From NCBI GenBank assembly GCA_963772225.1, contig CAVYWD010000002.1:2294001-2358000 (forward strand): a DNA stretch of 64,000 nucleotides, read 5' to 3'. Below, piece by piece: positions 54,110-64,000 of the stretch. A program made the translations under genes and the position numbers. Below the pieces are notes generated by a model. It was not told where the DNA came from, searched no databases, and worked only from the letters and a program-made list of their open reading frames with translations. The DNA comes from CAVYWD01 sp963772225 (GTDB lineage Bacteria > Myxococcota > Myxococcia > Myxococcales > UBA5297). The first letter of the stretch is position 1. Each line of letters begins with the position of its first letter.

Positions 54110-54263
54110 GGGACGGAGGGCAGGGCCATGGTCGACGCAGAATACCCCGAGCGCAGGATCATTCCCGAGGCGGCCGAGAAACCGCTGGGAAGCACGCCCC
54201 AAGACGGCAGCGCCCCGCCCCTCATCGAGGCGAGGCGCTCTCGTCGTTGAAGACGCCGACCTG

Positions 54264-55679
54264 CTACGGCTTGAACTCGCCGGCCACCTTCATGACCCGC
54301 AGCGCCGAAAGCTGAGCGTTGAGCGTCTCGGCCACCTGCGAGAGCTCGGCGTTGCGCAGCTGGGTGGTGGCGTCGGCCACGTCGAGCTGGGTCGCGACGC
54401 CGCTGTTGAAGTTGACGTCGACGAGCTGCATGTTCTCGGCGGCAAGCCTCGCCTGCTCGTCGGCCTTCACGCGGTTCGCCTGGGCGGCGTCCAGATCGAG
54501 GAGCGCGCGCTGGACCTCGTCGCGGGCGTGGGCCACGGCCGAGCGCTCGTTGAAGTCCGCCTCCCGGAGCTTCGCCGCGTTCTCGCGCACCTGGCTCTCG
54601 CGCAGCCCGCCGTCCCAGATGGTCCAGCCGAGATTGACCGACATCGCCCAGACGCCGTACGCGCCGGTGAAGCCCTTGACGTTGGCGATCTGGTAGGTGC
54701 CCTTGAAGCCGAGGCTCGGGAGGTAGCTGTACCAGGTGCCGTCGTAGTTCTTCTGCGCGAGCAGGCTGTTCTCCCGCGCCACCGCGAGGTCGGGCCGCTT
54801 CTCCAGGGCGATCTTCTCGAGCTCGCTGGGGCCTGGCGGCAGCGGCGGCTCGGCCGGATGGACGACGTCGAAGCGGGCGTTGGGGCGGTCGAGCAGGGTC
54901 GCGAGTACGACCCGTGCCGAATCGAAGGAGGACTGGGCGCGGCGAAGGTCCTGCTCGGCGCGGGCCCGGTCGATCTGCGCGCGGATGAGGGTGATCTTCG
55001 GGGCGGCGCCCGCCTCGACCCGCACCCCGGCGTCGCGCTCGTGGGCGCGGGCGTTCTCGAGCAGGCGCTGCTGCACCGAAAGCGCCTCTTTCAGGCCGAC
55101 CGCGCCGTAGTACGCCTGGACGACGCCGAAGAGGATTTCGATGCGCGCGTTTTCCACCGAGAGCTCGGCGGACTTCTCCGCCAGGTAGCTCGCCTCGATG
55201 GCCGGGAACAGCGACGGGACGAGGAGAGCTTGGCTTAGCTGGAATTGGGCGCCGAGCTGGTTCTGCTTCTGGATGGTGAGCGTCTCGAAGCCCGAAGGGA
55301 CGAAGATATTCTGCGACGCGGAGCCTGGCTGTGAGCCGTCGTTCGGCCCGTTGAACTTCTGCTTCACTTCATCGGGGGCCCCGGCCCCGAGGTCGCGGAT
55401 GTAATACCCGGTCGGCAGGGAGAAGCTCGCAGGGTACTGATTGCGCGTGTAGCTGCCGCCCGCGGTGATCTGCGGCAGGTAATTCGACCAGACCTTCTTC
55501 GAAATCTCATGGGCCTGGTCCAGGCGGGCCTGCGCGGCCTTGAGGTCGAGGTTCTTCTGGTCCGCCTCCTTGAGCGCCTGCTCCAGCGTGAGCGCCGGGG
55601 CCTCGGGAGCGGCGGGCGTGCTCGGAGCGGCGGCGGCCTGGGCCAGCGCGAGCGCGAGCGCGAGGGACGATGCGGTCAT
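54264..55679 (-). CDS. TolC-family outer-membrane efflux protein
   Basis: A 471-residue outer-membrane channel of a tripartite pump. A signal peptide (MTASSLALALALAQAAAA) is followed by two repeats of long amphipathic helices (LTLEQALKEADQKNLDLKAAQARL; RESQVRENAAKLREADF) with beta segments between, as in TolC. The ATG at 55679 overlaps the RND gene stop and has AGGAGAG upstream. It is last in the marR-adaptor-RND-tolC operon. Confidence 0.92.
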   Translation of the reverse strand: MTASSLALALALAQAAAAPSTPAAPEAPALTLEQALKEADQKNLDLKAAQARLDQAHEISKKVWSNYLPQITAGGSYTRNQYPASFSLPTGYYIRDLGAGAPDEVKQKFNGPNDGSQPGSASQNIFVPSGFETLTIQKQNQLGAQFQLSQALLVPSLFPAIEASYLAEKSAELSVENARIEILFGVVQAYYGAVGLKEALSVQQRLLENARAHERDAGVRVEAGAAPKITLIRAQIDRARAEQDLRRAQSSFDSARVVLATLLDRPNARFDVVHPAEPPLPPGPSELEKIALEKRPDLAVARENSLLAQKNYDGTWYSYLPSLGFKGTYQIANVKGFTGAYGVWAMSVNLGWTIWDGGLRESQVRENAAKLREADFNERSAVAHARDEVQRALLDLDAAQANRVKADEQARLAAENMQLVDVNFNSGVATQLDVADATTQLRNAELSQVAETLNAQLSALRVMKVAGEFKP

Positions 55680-58600
55680 GCTTCTCTCCTGATTGCGGGG
55701 GCGGCGACGGGAGCGGGCGCGGCCTCGTTGGCCATGGCCTCGACCCCGTCTTTGAAGACGTCGACGGTGGCGGCGGACTTCTTCTTGAGCGTGAACCGGT
55801 CCATCCACGTATAGACCACCGGGACCACGATGAGCGTCAGAAAGGTCGAAGTGATGACGCCGCCGATCACCGCGAGCGCCATCGGCTGGCGCAGCTCGGA
55901 GCCTTCGCCGTGGCTCAAGGCCGCGGGCATCATGCCCAGAACCATGGCCGCCGAGGTCATGAGGATGGGCCGAAGCCGAGTGGGGCCGGCCTCCAGGAGC
56001 GCGGAGACCATGTCCTTGCCCTTGTGGCGCAGCTCCGAGGTCAGGTCGACGAGCAAGATGGAGTTCTTGGTCACCAGGCCCATGAGCAGAATGATGCCGA
56101 TCATGGCGATCATGCTGATGGGGAAGCCGGTGAGAAACAGGATGAGCAGCGCGCCGACCATGGCCAGAGGCAGCGCCACCATGATGGTCAGCGGGTGGAT
56201 GAACGACTCGAACTGACTGGCGAGCACGAAGTAGATGAAGATGATCGCCACGAAGAGCGCGAGTGCCATGTTGGTGAAGGTCTCGCGCATGTTCTTGGTC
56301 TGGCCGGTGAAGCTGTAGCTGTAGCCGGCCGGCCAGTCGGTCTTCCCCAGCCGCTGCTCGATCTCCGCGACCGCCTCGCCGAGCGAGCGCCCGGAAAGGC
56401 CGGCGGTAACGGTGATGAGCCGCTGGCGGTTGAAGCGCTCGATGGTGGCCGGGCCCGTGGCCGCTTCGACCTTGGCCACCTCCGAGAGGCGCACTTGCCG
56501 CGCGCCCGCCACGGGGGCGCCGAGGCGCCGCCCGGTGGCCGGGACCATCAGCTCGGGCAGCACGCCCTGCGTCCGGCGGTCCTCCGGCGTGAGCTGCAGG
56601 CGGATGTCGTAGTCGCGATCGTCCTGGCGGTACTTGGCCACGACCTCGCCCTCGAGGCCCAGGCGCACCGTCTGCGCCAGCGTCCCCACCGAGACGCCCA
56701 GGTCCGCGGCCTGCGGCCGGTCGACCACGATGTTGGTCTCCGGCTTGCCCGGCCGATAGGTCATGTCCACGTCCACCGTGCCGCGCGTGGCCTTGACCAC
56801 GTCCATGGCCTTGAGGGCGAGCTGGTGCAGCGTCTCGTAGTTGTCTCCGCGGACCTGCAGCATGATCGGCCGGTCCATGTTGCCGCCCTCGAAGAACGAG
56901 ACGTCGGCGAACGTGAGGATGAGCGAGGGGACGGTCGCCAGCGGCGCGCGCATCTGGTCTTCGATCTGCCATTGCGTCAGGCCCGGGCGCTCCTTGCGCT
57001 TGTCGGTGTAGATGCGCAGCGTGGCCTTGTTCGCCTCCTCGTTCGGCCCCACCACGGTGTAAATGGTCCGGACGTGGGGGTTCTGCCGGACGAGGGCCTC
57101 GACCTGGGCGACGATGCCCTCCATCTGCTCGAAGGAGGTGCCGGCCGGCGCCTCGATGGCGAGCTTGAACTCGCCGCGGTCCGAGGGGCTCATGAACTCG
57201 CTGCCCATGAGCGGCGCCAGGGCCATGGTCGCCACGAAGAGGGCGGTGGCCGCCCCGGCCACGGTCTTCTTGTGCGTGAGCGCCCAGGCGAGCACCCCGC
57301 GGTAGTACGCATCGAGCCTGTCGAACGCGCGGACGATGGGGCCGTAGATGGGGTGCTTCTTCTGCCGCTCGTGGTGCCCGGGCGCGATGGCCTTGACGAC
57401 GCGCGCCGACATCATGGGGTCGAGCGTGAAGGAGATGAAGAGCGAGACCAGCACCGCGGCCGCCACCGTGAGGCCGAACTGCCGGAACATGCGGCCGACC
57501 ATGCCGCCCATGAAGGCCACCGGCACGAAGACCGCCACGATGGTGAAGGTGGTGGCCATGACGGCCAGGCCTATCTGCGCGGTGCCTTTCTGCGCCGCGC
57601 TGATGGGGTCCTCTCCCTTCTCCATGTGCCGGTAGATGTTCTCCCGGACGACCACCGCGTCGTCGATGAGCAGGCCGATGGCGAGCGACAGGCCCATCAT
57701 GCTCATCATGTTGAAGGAGAAGCCCAGCCAGTACATGGCGAGGAAGGTGGTGACCACCGAGGTCGGCAGCGCCAGCGAGCTGATCATCGTCGAGCGCCAG
57801 TCGAGCATGAAGACGAAGATGACCAGCACCGCCATGAGGCCGCCCCAGACGATGGACTCGGTCACGTCGGCGATGTTGGCGCGGATGAACTGCGAGGCGT
57901 CGATGACCTTCTGCACCTTCATGTCCGGCGGCAGCGCGCGCTTCATCTCCTGCAGCTTTGCGAAGACGCCGTCGCAGACCGCCACGGTGTTCGACCCGGA
58001 CTGCTTCTGGATGTCGAAGGTCACCGACTGCGTGCCGTCGAGCAGCGGCCGCAGGCGCACCTCCTTGTAGCCGTCCTCGACGCGCGCGACGTCGGAGAGC
58101 TTGACCTGCGAGCCGTTGGGCAACGAGGCGACGATGGCGCCGGAGAGCTCCTCGATGGACCGGAAGCGCCCCAAGGTGCGGACGTTGAACTCCGCGCCGC
58201 CCTCGGTGACGCGCCCGCCGGGCAGGTCGAAGCTGTCGGAAGCGAGCTGCTGCGAGATCTGCGCGAGGGAGAGGCCCAGGGCGTCGAGGCGGGCGCGGTC
58301 CACGTAGAGGTGGACCTCGCGCTCCAGGCCGCCGGCCACGGTGACCGAGGCGACGCCGTCCACCGCCTCGAGCTGCGGCTTCATGACGTCGTCGACGATG
58401 CGCCGGGTCTCGGCGGCGCCGCGGCTCGAGCTCACCGCGTAGGTGAGCACCGCCATGGCGTTCGGGTCGAAGCGCGCCACCACCGGGTCCTTGATGTCCA
58501 GGGGCAGCTTGGCGCGGGCGGCGGCGACTTTCTCGCGCACTTCGGTGGCGGCCGACTTGATGTCGGTATCGAGCTTGAACTGCAGAACCACCGTGGACAT

Positions 58601-58861
58601 CGAGTCGCGCGAGTAGCTGCGCACCTCGTCGATGCCGTTGGTGGAGGAGACCGCGTCCTCCATGGGCTTGGAGACGAGCTGCTCGACCTCCTCGGGCCCC
58701 GCGCCCGGGTAGGCCGTGGTGATGAGCACCACCGGGAAGCTGATGTCGGGGAAGAGGTCGATCCCCAGAGAGCGCGCGCCGAGCGCGCCCAGGGTCATCA
58801 GCCCCACCGTGACCATGGTGGTGAACACCGGCCGGCGGATGGCGACGTTGGAGATCATCAT
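55676..58861 (-). CDS. RND-family efflux transporter (AcrB/MexF-like)
   Basis: A 1061-residue inner-membrane proton-driven pump. An N-terminal helix (ISNVAIRRPVFTTMVTVGLMTL), the porter-domain segment YPGAGPEEVEQLVSKPMEDAV, the proton-relay helix GLSLAIGLLIDDAVVVRENI with the Asp pair (about residue 405) and the second-half counterpart IGIILLMGLVTKNSILLVDL are seen. The HAE1-like pattern suggests export of hydrophobic or amphiphilic compounds and not metals. Confidence 0.95.
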   Translation of the reverse strand: MMISNVAIRRPVFTTMVTVGLMTLGALGARSLGIDLFPDISFPVVLITTAYPGAGPEEVEQLVSKPMEDAVSSTNGIDEVRSYSRDSMSTVVLQFKLDTDIKSAATEVREKVAAARAKLPLDIKDPVVARFDPNAMAVLTYAVSSSRGAAETRRIVDDVMKPQLEAVDGVASVTVAGGLEREVHLYVDRARLDALGLSLAQISQQLASDSFDLPGGRVTEGGAEFNVRTLGRFRSIEELSGAIVASLPNGSQVKLSDVARVEDGYKEVRLRPLLDGTQSVTFDIQKQSGSNTVAVCDGVFAKLQEMKRALPPDMKVQKVIDASQFIRANIADVTESIVWGGLMAVLVIFVFMLDWRSTMISSLALPTSVVTTFLAMYWLGFSFNMMSMMGLSLAIGLLIDDAVVVRENIYRHMEKGEDPISAAQKGTAQIGLAVMATTFTIVAVFVPVAFMGGMVGRMFRQFGLTVAAAVLVSLFISFTLDPMMSARVVKAIAPGHHERQKKHPIYGPIVRAFDRLDAYYRGVLAWALTHKKTVAGAATALFVATMALAPLMGSEFMSPSDRGEFKLAIEAPAGTSFEQMEGIVAQVEALVRQNPHVRTIYTVVGPNEEANKATLRIYTDKRKERPGLTQWQIEDQMRAPLATVPSLILTFADVSFFEGGNMDRPIMLQVRGDNYETLHQLALKAMDVVKATRGTVDVDMTYRPGKPETNIVVDRPQAADLGVSVGTLAQTVRLGLEGEVVAKYRQDDRDYDIRLQLTPEDRRTQGVLPELMVPATGRRLGAPVAGARQVRLSEVAKVEAATGPATIERFNRQRLITVTAGLSGRSLGEAVAEIEQRLGKTDWPAGYSYSFTGQTKNMRETFTNMALALFVAIIFIYFVLASQFESFIHPLTIMVALPLAMVGALLILFLTGFPISMIAMIGIILLMGLVTKNSILLVDLTSELRHKGKDMVSALLEAGPTRLRPILMTSAAMVLGMMPAALSHGEGSELRQPMALAVIGGVITSTFLTLIVVPVVYTWMDRFTLKKKSAATVDVFKDGVEAMANEAAPAPVAAPAIRREA

Positions 58862-58990
58862 GGCGAGGGGTCCTTGGGAGACGGGACTAGGAGGCCGGCT
58901 GATTCAGGAACAAGGGGATCCGGTCGCCCCGAGAATGGCGCGGCGGCGCCTGCCTTGGGGCGGTGCCGAAGGGTTCGGGGCCGAGCTGCT

Positions 58991-60121
58991 CTATTCGCGC
59001 TGGGGGACGAGCTCGGTGACCGGCGAGGACTGAGGCTGCGTCTTCACCGCGGCGCCGTCCGAGAGCGCGGCCTGGCCGTTCACGGCGACCTCGTCGCCCT
59101 CGGCCAGGTCGGAGCCCACGGCGGTGAGGTCGCGGTCGGTCGGGCCGACCTTGGGCCGCAGGAGCTGGGCCTTGCCGTCGCGCACCCGATAGAGCACCGC
59201 GCCGCCGGCGCCTTCGACGAGGGCGGTCTTGGGCACGGCCAGCGCGCCCTTCAGCAGGCCGACGCGGACCTCGGCGCGCGCGAACATGTTCGGGAGCAGC
59301 CGCCCCTGCGAGTTGTCCACCTCGAGCTCGAGCGCGGCGCGGCGGGTGATGGAGTCGAGCGCCGGGGAGAGCAGCGTCACTTTGCCGGCGAACACCTCGT
59401 CGGGCAGCGCGTCGACGGTCACCTGCGCCTCGGCGCCCTTGGCGAGCCGCGCGAACGAGGGGGCGTCCACCGAGGCCTCGACCTTGAGGGTCTCGACGTC
59501 GAGGATGCTCAGCACCGAATTCGCCGGGCCGACCTGGGTGGCGAGGTTCGCGGGCCGCCGGGTGATGGTGCCCGAGATGGGCGCGACGATGGCGGCGTTC
59601 ACCAGCTGCTGCTGCGCCAGGCCGTTGGCGGCCTCCGCCTGCGCGAGCTGCGCGCGCGAGAGGTCGAGCTTGACCTTGGCGCCGTCGACCATGGCCTTGG
59701 TCGCCGCGCTGCCCTCGAAGAGCTTGAGCGTCCGGTCGTACTCGAGCTGGGCGCCGTCAAGCCCGGCCTTGGCGACGGCCACGGCGGCCTCGCTCGCCTT
59801 GGCCTGCCAGGCGATCTCCCTGTGCTCGACCACCGCGAGGACCTGGCCCGCCTTCACCTTGTCGCCGATTTGGACGGAGAGGGCCTCGATGCGGCCGCTC
59901 ACCTTCGGGTAGACGTCGACCTCGTTGCGCGGGCGGATGGTGCCTGTGAACGCCACCTTCTCGGCGAGGTCGGCTTTGACCACCCGCCCGGTCTTGACCA
60001 GCGGGACGTCCGCCGGCTTCTCGGCCGTCACCGTCCGCGTCTTGCCGACGACCGACACGCGCCAAGCGACGGTACCCACCAAGCCCAGGACGAGGGCTGC
60101 CCACAATAATTTTGCCTTCAT
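58991..60121 (-). CDS. RND efflux periplasmic adaptor (membrane-fusion protein)
   Basis: A 376-residue adaptor. An N-terminal anchor helix (LLWAALVLGLVGTVAW), the lipoyl halves VSGRIEALSVQIGDKVKAGQ and APISGTITRRP flanking a coiled coil, and a beta-barrel near LSILDVETLKVEASV are visible. The ATG at 60121 is chosen since the anchor helix follows; the frame extends 11 codons more. 129 bp separate it from the RND gene. Confidence 0.93.
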   Translation of the reverse strand: MKAKLLWAALVLGLVGTVAWRVSVVGKTRTVTAEKPADVPLVKTGRVVKADLAEKVAFTGTIRPRNEVDVYPKVSGRIEALSVQIGDKVKAGQVLAVVEHREIAWQAKASEAAVAVAKAGLDGAQLEYDRTLKLFEGSAATKAMVDGAKVKLDLSRAQLAQAEAANGLAQQQLVNAAIVAPISGTITRRPANLATQVGPANSVLSILDVETLKVEASVDAPSFARLAKGAEAQVTVDALPDEVFAGKVTLLSPALDSITRRAALELEVDNSQGRLLPNMFARAEVRVGLLKGALAVPKTALVEGAGGAVLYRVRDGKAQLLRPKVGPTDRDLTAVGSDLAEGDEVAVNGQAALSDGAAVKTQPQSSPVTELVPQRE

Positions 60122-60169
60122 GAACTCTCCTTCACGCAATGTGCAGTCGGGCAAGAGATGCTTTCCGCC

Positions 60170-60643
60170 CTAGCGCCCAGGTCCGTCCCGGTTGGCGACC
60201 CGATCGTTCAGCTTCTGGAATATGCGCAACAGGCCCTTACGGTCGTCGGGGTCGAGCAATTGCAACATCGCCACCAGCTTCTCGAGCATGGCCTCCCGCA
60301 TGTGCTGGAAGGCCGCGTCGCCGTCCTTGGTCAGCTTGACCCGCACCACCCGCCGGTCGTGGTCGTCGCGCTCCCGGACGAAGAGGCTCAGCTTCTCCAT
60401 GCGGTCGACGATGCCGGTGATGGTCTTCTCGGTGATGCCGCAGCGCCGGGCGAGCTCCCCCATGGTCAGAGGCCCGTCGAAGCCCAGCCAGGTCAGCGAG
60501 TGGACCTGAGGGCCGGTGAATGCGACCTCGATGCTGCTCGACAGCGGATCGCGCAGGCCCCGCTTGCGGCCCAGGGCGAGCAGGCACTCGCCCAGGGCGA
60601 TCGCGTCGGCACGGAGACTGCCCTCTTTCGAGATGTTCCGCAT
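60170..60643 (-). CDS. MarR-family transcriptional regulator
   Basis: A 157-residue winged-helix repressor. Recognition region MGELARRCGITEKTITGIVDRME (about 61-83) and wing RDDHDRRVVRVKLTKDG (about 92-108) match MarR. It is first in the leftward efflux operon and likely represses it, binding its own start region. The ATG at 60643 sits only seven bases past a strong -10 box, so the transcript may be leaderless. Confidence 0.92.
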   Translation of the reverse strand: MRNISKEGSLRADAIALGECLLALGRKRGLRDPLSSSIEVAFTGPQVHSLTWLGFDGPLTMGELARRCGITEKTITGIVDRMEKLSLFVRERDDHDRRVVRVKLTKDGDAAFQHMREAMLEKLVAMLQLLDPDDRKGLLRIFQKLNDRVANRDGPGR

Positions 60644-60650
60644 TGCGGAC

Positions 60651-60679
60651 TATCTACGTTCCGGCGGTTCACTTGTCAA
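60651..60679 (-). promoter_or_regulatory. Promoter of the marR efflux operon
   Basis: On the minus strand: perfect -35 TTGACA (60674-60679), a 17-base spacer and -10 TAGATA (60651-60656). The near-perfect palindrome TCCGCATTGCGGA (60637-60649) covers the expected start site and marR ATG and is a good operator candidate. Confidence 0.75.
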
Positions 60680-60699
60680 GCGAGGCTGGGGCGAAGGTA

Positions 60700-60749
60700 G
60701 CCGGGGCTGAAGCCCCCGGCCACGCGTACAAAGCCGGCTGAAGCCGGCT
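60700..60749. repeat. Paired hairpins with CTGAAG loop
   Basis: GCCGGGGCT-GA-AGCCCCCGGC, then AGCCGGCT-GA-AGCCGGCT after 11 bases. Both have the same loop and a similar stem, like a REP-type pair. Confidence 0.65.
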
Positions 60750-61000
60750 GGGTCGGAGTGGATTTTCGGGAGCGCGTGGGGCACCTGGTTTGCGGACCTT
60801 GGGATGGGTGGAACGTAACTGAGGCACCGTGCTCCCAGCGATCAGCGCCTTGGCCGGCCGCCTGATGGCCCGGCTAAGGCGACGACCTTCTATCGTCACT
60901 CCAAGTCTTTTTCCTTCGGTTCCCAGCCGGCTTTTCACGCGTGGCCGGTCCCTTTAGTCCCTTCGGCGCGAACTCTCGTGCAGGCTGGCAAAGACTCCAA

Positions 61001-61055
61001 GCTCCAGACCCAAGGCTCCAGGGAATGCAGTTCCTGAAGCCTTTGGGTCTGGAGC
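61001..61055. repeat. Long imperfect hairpin
   Basis: GCTCCAGACCCAA-GGCTCCAGG pairs with CCTGAAGCCTTTGGGTCTGGAGC across an 11-base loop. No T-run follows, so a terminator role is not supported. Confidence 0.6.
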
Positions 61056-61122
61056 CTGGAGCCCTGGCAACCCATTTTGGTTCCGGCTCGGCCAGGTTAG
61101 AGCCGGGCGGTGCTCGCGCTAC

Positions 61123-61196
61123 CCTCGATGCCCGCGACCCTCGATGCCCACCCTCGATGCCCGCGACCGGCGATGCCCGCGACCGGCGATGCTCGC
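61123..61196 (+). repeat. 16-bp tandem repeat
   Basis: Five head-to-tail units of CCTCGATGCCCGCGAC or CGGCGATGCCCGCGAC; units two and five are shortened. The last unit ends about 180 bp before the DUF58 start. Confidence 0.7.
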
Positions 61197-61379
61197 TGAA
61201 CCCGCTTGCGGGACCGAATCGGAGCGCTGGACCGAATCGGTTGAGCGCGGTGCCGGCCCGGCGCGGCGACCGATGGGACGTTCGGAACCGGCGCGGGAGG
61301 GGTTGCCGGGAAGGCCCGGGCGCCTCGGCGCGTTACCCTTGCGCTCGCGCGAAGCGCTTGCCTATCCTCCCGCCCTCCG

Positions 61380-62266
<887 letters not shown>

Positions 62267-62270
<4 letters not shown>

Positions 62271-64000
62271 CCTTCGCGAATCCGGCGATGCTCTGGGGCC
62301 TCGCGCTCGCCGCGCTGCCGCTCGTCGTGCACCTCATCAACCGCAAGCGCGCGCGGCCTCACCCGTTCGCCGCCATCGACTTCGTGCTCCGCTCGCGGCG
62401 CCGCACGGCGCGAAAACTGCGCCTGAAGCGCGTGCTGCTCTTCCTCTGCCGCACGCTCCTGCTCATCGCCGTCCCTGTGGCCCTGGCGCGGCCGCAGCCT
62501 TCGCGGCCCGAGCAGGCGGTCCGGCCGGCGGGGCCCATGGCCACCGCGCTCGTGCTCGACACCTCGCTCTCCATGAGCTACGAGCTCGGCGGCCGCTCGC
62601 TCCTCGCCCGCGCCAAGCAGATGGCCCGCGACGCGCTGGCGGGCCTCGCCCCCGAGGACCCGGTCACCCTCGTCACCTGCGACGCCGACGCCCCGCCGCC
62701 CGCGGCGCCCGGGTTCGACCGCGCGCGGGTGCGCGAAGGCGTGGACCTCGCCCCGCAGACCTTCGCGCCCCAGGACCTCACCACTTGCCTGGGCCGGGCG
62801 GCGCGCGCGCTGGGCGAGTCGACGCTGCCCGGCAAGCGCCTCGTCCTCGCCACCGACCTCACCGCCTCCGCATTCCGGCTGGACGTGCCGGCGCCGACCA
62901 TCGCCACCGCGCAGGGCGAGGTGCGGCCGGAGGTGGTGCTGCTCGACGCTGCGGGCGGCGCCGCCGAGCTGCCGAACTTGGCGGTGGTGGGCCTGCGCAT
63001 CGAGGCCGCGCCCGCCGTCGGCAGCCGCGCCTTCCAGTTCACTATTACTGCGGCCAACTTCACCAAAGACCCCGTCCGCGACCTTCAGGCGAGCCTCAAG
63101 GTGGGCGCCGACGTCGTGGCCAAGGCCTTCTTGGAGATCCCGGCGCGCGGCACGGCGGTCAAGACGCTCGCCTTCAGATTTCCGCAGGGCGGCGTCTTCA
63201 CGGGCCAGGTGTCCATCGCCTCGGACGCCCTGTCGGCCGACGACGCGCGCTCGTTCTCGCTCCGCGTGCCGCGCGACGTGACGGCGCTGGTGGTGGACGG
63301 CTCGCCGAACGCGGTGCGGTTCCGGGACGAGGCGTTCTTCGTGGAGGCGGCGCTCACCGCGCAGGGCAGCCCCGTCCGGCCCACCGTGCGCGACGCGGAG
63401 TCGGCGGAGGCCGAGAAGCTCGAGGGTTACGACCTGGTCATGCTCCTCAACGTCCGCGCGCTCTCGCCGGCGAAGGTCGCCGAGCTCACGGAGCACGTGA
63501 AGCGGGGCGGCGGGCTCTTCGTGAGCCTGGGCGACGAGGTCGACGCCGACGCCTACAACGACGCCTTGGGCGGGCTCCTGCCGCGCAAGCTCCGGCTGGT
63601 GAAGACGGCCGCCGACCGCAAAGAGGAGAACGCCGAGGCGCGCGCCGCCCGCCTCGCCCAGGTGGCGTTCGACCACCCGGCCTTCTCGGTGTTCACCGGC
63701 GAGGCGCGCGAGGGCATGCTCGCCGCGCGGACTTACCGCTACTTCCTGCTCGAGCCGGGCGCGGGCGACTCGTCGGTGCTCGCCTCGTTCGACGACGGCG
63801 CCCCGGCCATCGTGGAGGCGCGGCGGGGCAAGGGCCGGGTCCTCCTGTACACGTCGACCGTCGACCGCGACTGGAGCGACTGGCCCATCCGCACCAGCTT
63901 CCTGCCGGCGGTGCAGCGGCTCTCGGGCTGGCTCGCGGGCGCGCTGGACGAGCGGGCGGCGGAGCAGGCCCTGGTGGGCGAGCCGAAAGCGTTGGAGCTG
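62267..64000 (+). CDS. BatA/vWA membrane protein (partial, runs off the window)
   Basis: At least 578 residues. The N-terminal FANPAMLWGLALAALPLVVHLI helix is the BatA signature, followed by a basic stretch and a second helix (VLLFLCRTLLLIAVPVAL). A vWA MIDAS site LDTSLSMSYE lies near residue 100. A later region resembles a glutamine-amidotransferase-like fold (LNVRALSPAKVAELTEHVKRGGG). It is coupled to DUF58 by a four-base overlap. Confidence 0.9.

Larger units (their letters stand above)
52049..54129 (-). pseudogene. yaeQ: YaeQ-family protein, interrupted by IS4 copy 2
   Basis: The body (52049-52581) reads YDFDLALADVDRGVERR, then FKAARHPSESLERLWLRVVAY and EPDLSVEDYTGQKTLWMRIG, the YaeQ pattern. 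The first codons lie beyond the IS at 54110-54129: ATG GCC CTG CC. Removing the element and one 10-bp duplication gives MALPSVPYDFDLALADVDRG, a normal YaeQ N-terminus. Function of the family is not settled (PD-(D/E)XK nuclease-like fold). Confidence 0.9.
60644..61379. other. Intergenic region marR / DUF58 with several repeats
   Basis: About 740 bp between divergent genes without a supported gene. Besides the marR promoter it holds two adjacent hairpins sharing a CTGAAGCC centre (60700-60720 and 60732-60749), a long hairpin at 61001-61055 and a 16-bp tandem repeat at 61123-61196. Promoters for the DUF58 gene are not evident. Confidence 0.6.

Noticed and set aside
54032..54250. Small plus-strand gene beside IS copy 2
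   Set aside because: It is made of the IS end, the target duplication and the yaeQ start region read on the wrong strand.
52647..55238. 863-codon plus-strand frame across the second IS and tolC
   Set aside because: It is antisense to the transposase and tolC; no domain is visible and composition is that of a complementary-frame shadow.
55670..60109. 1479-codon plus-strand open frame
   Set aside because: It lies wholly antisense to the RND pump and adaptor genes; it is His/Arg/Asp-rich as expected from the opposite strand of high-GC coding sequence.
61123..61196. 16-bp tandem units as a CRISPR array
   Set aside because: Units are head-to-tail with no unique spacers and no cas genes are present.

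Overview
The window is high-GC bacterial DNA that reads as chromosome from a member of the Myxococcota (deltaproteobacterial type). This is inference. It rests on overall gene content: a bactofilin gene beside parAB, a Ser/Thr kinase with a PEGA domain, an ECF41-type sigma factor, a long-form phenylalanine hydroxylase and Rhs tips. No 16S gene is present to confirm it. The window spans the origin region: rpmH-rnpA-yidD-yidC-mnmE-mnmG-rsmG-parA-parB-bactofilin runs leftward, dnaA and dnaN run rightward, and two parS-like sites and several DnaA boxes are visible.

Positions 1-6.8 kb are an accessory Rhs island made of displaced toxin tips. It holds a lone tip remnant, then an rhs core fragment (copy A) split by a 1528-bp IS4-family element. 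Copy A continues into a Hint domain and a deaminase-like toxin tip, followed by a DUF416 immunity-type gene. A second, nearly identical core fragment (copy B) follows and is cut off at the start of its Hint domain. From 6.9 to 25.5 kb there are housekeeping and stress genes: sbcDC, an alpha/beta hydrolase, a fatty-acid hydroxylase, a cytidylate-kinase-like gene, flavin enzymes, a cyclic-nucleotide-binding protein, serA, a Ser/Thr kinase, two cold-shock genes, ferredoxin, ygiQ, SRP RNA, two tRNA-Ser genes and tadA.

Positions 25.6-39.2 kb are the replication, segregation and membrane-insertion block. A degenerate ~120-bp repeat family flanks dnaN and supplies the stop codons of dnaA and glgA. 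After glgA and radA come an ECF sigma factor and a short, internally deleted amidohydrolase. Next is a complete phenylalanine/tyrosine degradation set: phhA divergent from hppD-hmgA-fah. A second copy of the same IS4 element, in opposite orientation, sits inside yaeQ; its 10-bp target duplication allows the yaeQ N-terminus to be rebuilt. The window ends with a marR-adaptor-RND pump-tolC efflux operon and a rightward DUF58 / BatA-like pair that runs off the edge.

Several conserved genes (sbcC, the cyclic-nucleotide-binding protein, serA, and a nucleotidyltransferase twice) carry frameshifts that removal of one base from a doublet would repair. These may be sequencing errors or real decay; reads are needed to decide.
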